Below, piece after piece: positions 62,407 to 64,000 of a stretch of DNA of 64,000 nucleotides. Origin of the DNA: Pyramidobacter piscolens W5455 (GTDB lineage Bacteria > Synergistota > Synergistia > Synergistales > Dethiosulfovibrionaceae); contig NZ_ADFP01000071.1 of assembly GCF_000177335.1 (NCBI RefSeq), positions 1 to 64,000 on the forward strand. The letters are read 5' to 3'. How positions within the stretch are numbered: position 1 is the stretch's first letter; the number at the start of each line of letters is the position of its first letter. The notes under the pieces are model-generated. The model was not told the DNA's origin, did not search any database, and saw nothing but the letters and a program-made list of their open reading frames with translations. The position numbers and the translations under genes are program-made.

Positions 62407-63789
62407 TTAGATTTTCCACTGGAAGTCGGGCAGTCCGGCGCGGAGCAGTCGGGCGCGGATGTCGGCGGCGATGGCGTCGCGTTTTTCGGGCGTCGTGCCT
62501 TCGCACCTGACGGCCAGCACGGGCTGGGTGTTGGAGGCGCGGATCAATCCCCAGCCGCCGTCGTAAAGGATGCGCACGCCGTCGACGGTGATGGCGTCGT
62601 GGTCTTTGAGCGCCTGCGCGGCGATCTGCTTCATCACCTCGAACTTGCGCTCGTCGGGGCAGTCGATGCGCATTTCCTCGGTGTGATAGTACGCCGGGAT
62701 CGAGGCGCGCATCTGCGCCAGCGTCTCGTTTCCGGCGGCGATGAGGCGCAGCAGCCGGGCGGCGGCGTAGAAGGAATCGTCGTAGCCGTAATATTCGTCG
62801 GCGAAGAACATGTGTCCCGAGTATTCGCCGGCGAAGGGCGCGCCGATGCGTTTCATTTCGGCCTTGATCAGCGAATGGCCGGCTTTGTAGTAATACGGGC
62901 GGCCGCCGAGGCGGCGCACTTCTTCTTCGAGCGCTTTGGAACACTTCACTTCGATGATGGCCGTGGCGCCGGGATGTTTGGGCAGGATCTCGCGCCAGAA
63001 CAGGGCCATGAGAATGTCGCCGCCGACGATCTCGCCTTCGTTGTCGACGACGCCGATGCGGTCGGCGTCGCCGTCGAAACCGAAGCCGGCCTCGGCGCGA
63101 ACTTCCACGACTGTGCGCGCCAGATCCCGCATGTTTTCTTTCTTTTGAGGGTCGGGATGATGATTGGGAAACGTGCCGTCGGGCGTGTCGTACAGGGCGG
63201 TGACGTCGCAGCCGAGGGCTTTGAAGAATCTGCCGGCGAAAAGCGCCGCCGTGCCGTTGGCGGGGTCGATGACGATCTTCATCGGCCGCGGCAGGCGCAC
63301 TTTCGACGCGAGCATGGCGATATACTCGTCGGCGAGGTCGGCCTTTTGCAGCGCTCCCGGCGCGTCGGCGAGGTCGAAATCGCCGGTCTGCGCCATGCGG
63401 CGGATCTTTTGGATCTCTTCGCCGTAGAGCGTGGCTTTCCTGAAGCCCAGCTTGAGGCCGTTCATGTCCTTGGGGTTATGGCTGCCGGTGATCATGACAC
63501 CGCCGTCGACGCCGAAGCGGAAAAAACTCCAGTAGAGCATGGGGGTCGTGACCGTGCCGAGGTCGATGACGTCGAGGCCGCAGGAGCGCAGACCTGCGAC
63601 GGTAGCGGCGCGGATCCGCCCGGTGGAAAGGCGCACGTCGCCGCCCACGGTGGCTTTGAGGATACCGGAGCGTTTCAGATACGTGCCGTAGGCGCGCGCG
63701 ATCGCCAGCACGTTCTCGTCGGTCAGGTCGCTCTCGGCTTCGCCGCGGATGTCGTACTCGCGAAAAATGCGGGAAGGAACGGGGATCAT
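62407..63789 (-). CDS. Phosphomannomutase/phosphoglucomutase
   Basis: The 460-residue alpha-D-phosphohexomutase has FREYDIRGEAESDL, the phosphoserine loop ITGSHNPKDMNGLK, the Mg motif GFDGDADRIGVVD, the sugar-specificity loop GEYSGHMFF and the phosphate loop RASNTQPVLAVR. The GEYSGH form fits dual PMM/PGM enzymes of the AlgC type. It would supply mannose-1-P or glucose-1-P for surface polysaccharides. It heads a three-gene operon. ATG 63789 follows AGAAGGAAAAAACATC. Confidence 0.94.
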   Translation of the reverse strand: MIPVPSRIFREYDIRGEAESDLTDENVLAIARAYGTYLKRSGILKATVGGDVRLSTGRIRAATVAGLRSCGLDVIDLGTVTTPMLYWSFFRFGVDGGVMITGSHNPKDMNGLKLGFRKATLYGEEIQKIRRMAQTGDFDLADAPGALQKADLADEYIAMLASKVRLPRPMKIVIDPANGTAALFAGRFFKALGCDVTALYDTPDGTFPNHHPDPQKKENMRDLARTVVEVRAEAGFGFDGDADRIGVVDNEGEIVGGDILMALFWREILPKHPGATAIIEVKCSKALEEEVRRLGGRPYYYKAGHSLIKAEMKRIGAPFAGEYSGHMFFADEYYGYDDSFYAAARLLRLIAAGNETLAQMRASIPAYYHTEEMRIDCPDERKFEVMKQIAAQALKDHDAITVDGVRILYDGGWGLIRASNTQPVLAVRCEGTTPEKRDAIAADIRARLLRAGLPDFQWKI

Positions 63790-63849
63790 GATGTTTTTTC
63801 CTTCTTTCTGGATGATCTGATCGGGGATGCCGTCTCATGGTTCAAGTTC

Positions 63850-63878
63850 ATTATATCGTCTTAAGGAAGCTTCGACAA
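63850..63878 (-). promoter_or_regulatory. Sigma-70-type promoter of the phosphohexomutase-YbaK-selenoprotein operon
   Basis: On the minus strand TTGTCG (63878-63873), a 17-nt spacer and TATAAT (63855-63850) lie about 60 nt upstream of the first gene. Confidence 0.7.
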
Positions 63879-64000
63879 TTGGATCGAGGCGGGGATCCCA
63901 TTTTCCGCCGGAAAATCTATAATGAAAAACGTTTCCCGGCCTCGGTGATGATGGCGATCCTCTCGAATATTGCGGGCGCTCCACGGCGCTCTCCGTGGCG
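63879..64000. other. Right-edge sequence without a supportable gene
   Basis: A plus-strand TATAAT (63918-63923) without a good -35 box may drive a gene beyond the edge. A short open frame from 63946 or 63949 runs off the end but is too short to judge. CCACGG/CCGTGG near the end can form a small hairpin. Confidence 0.25.

Noticed and set aside
1-64000. CRISPR arrays, insertion sequences, prophage and rRNA genes
   Set aside because: No regularly spaced direct repeats, transposase or integrase motifs, phage genes or rRNA segments were recognised on either strand.

Overview
The window looks like a bacterial chromosome of roughly 55-60% GC (estimated by eye). Gene content fits an anaerobic, amino-acid/organic-acid-using member of Synergistota: a selenocysteine machinery (selA-selB with divergent yedF), a TRAP transporter, an Na+-pumping decarboxylase beta subunit, a DUF1538 transporter with a PII-like protein, CstA, a bacterial-type PurR and the cdaA-cdaR-glmM-glmS module. 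The phylum is my inference; no marker gene was searched. No prophage, insertion sequence, rRNA or CRISPR array was recognised.

Layout. 1-6.8 kb: minus-strand purine operon purS-Q-L-M-N-H-D, mostly joined by 4-nt ATGA overlaps and running off the left edge. 7.0-12.8 kb: lepA, hemW, a YgiQ radical-SAM protein and murB. 12.9-16.9 kb: selenium locus (yedF, then selA-selB). 17.0-24.2 kb: ispE-purR, a ferredoxin, tRNA-Met(CAT), DUF1538 transporter plus tandem PII-like protein, tRNA-Val(CAC), an unknown protein and cstA. 24.5-35.3 kb: a catabolic island with a GntR regulator, E1alpha/E1beta, a three-gene TRAP transporter, E2, lipoyl-E3 and lipoate-protein ligase. 35.3-38.7 kb: SGNH hydrolase, an atypical PfkB kinase and an M48 protease lipoprotein. 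38.8-51.7 kb: dnaX, dnaE, pyk, cdaA, cdaR, glmM, a glmS ribozyme and glmS. 51.8-59.5 kb: a rhodanese-like protein, a two-gene chromate-type transporter, a KAS III enzyme, OadG-like/OadB, an RNase H with a SWIM-type zinc motif and a CdaR-like regulator. 59.6-63.9 kb: minus-strand gamma-glutamyltransferase and a phosphohexomutase-YbaK-selenoprotein operon.

The most notable find is at 61519-61857 (minus). An open frame with a good ribosome-binding site continues through an in-frame TGA inside a Cys-Gly-TGA-Ser-Thr motif, and a SECIS-like hairpin begins 11 nt after the TGA. I read it as a 112-residue selenoprotein of probable thioredoxin-like fold. A conventional gene caller would miss it, keeping at most a 67-residue fragment. 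selA and selB in the same window show that the host can decode UGA as selenocysteine.

Other points for a second look: an E2 subunit with three E3-binding domains; a TRAP importer nested in a 2-oxoacid/acetoin dehydrogenase operon; an RNase H-SWIM fusion; a PfkB-family protein lacking the GAGD motif; a glmS ribozyme next to the c-di-AMP genes; and a dispersed 51-bp noncoding repeat found just downstream of two terminators.
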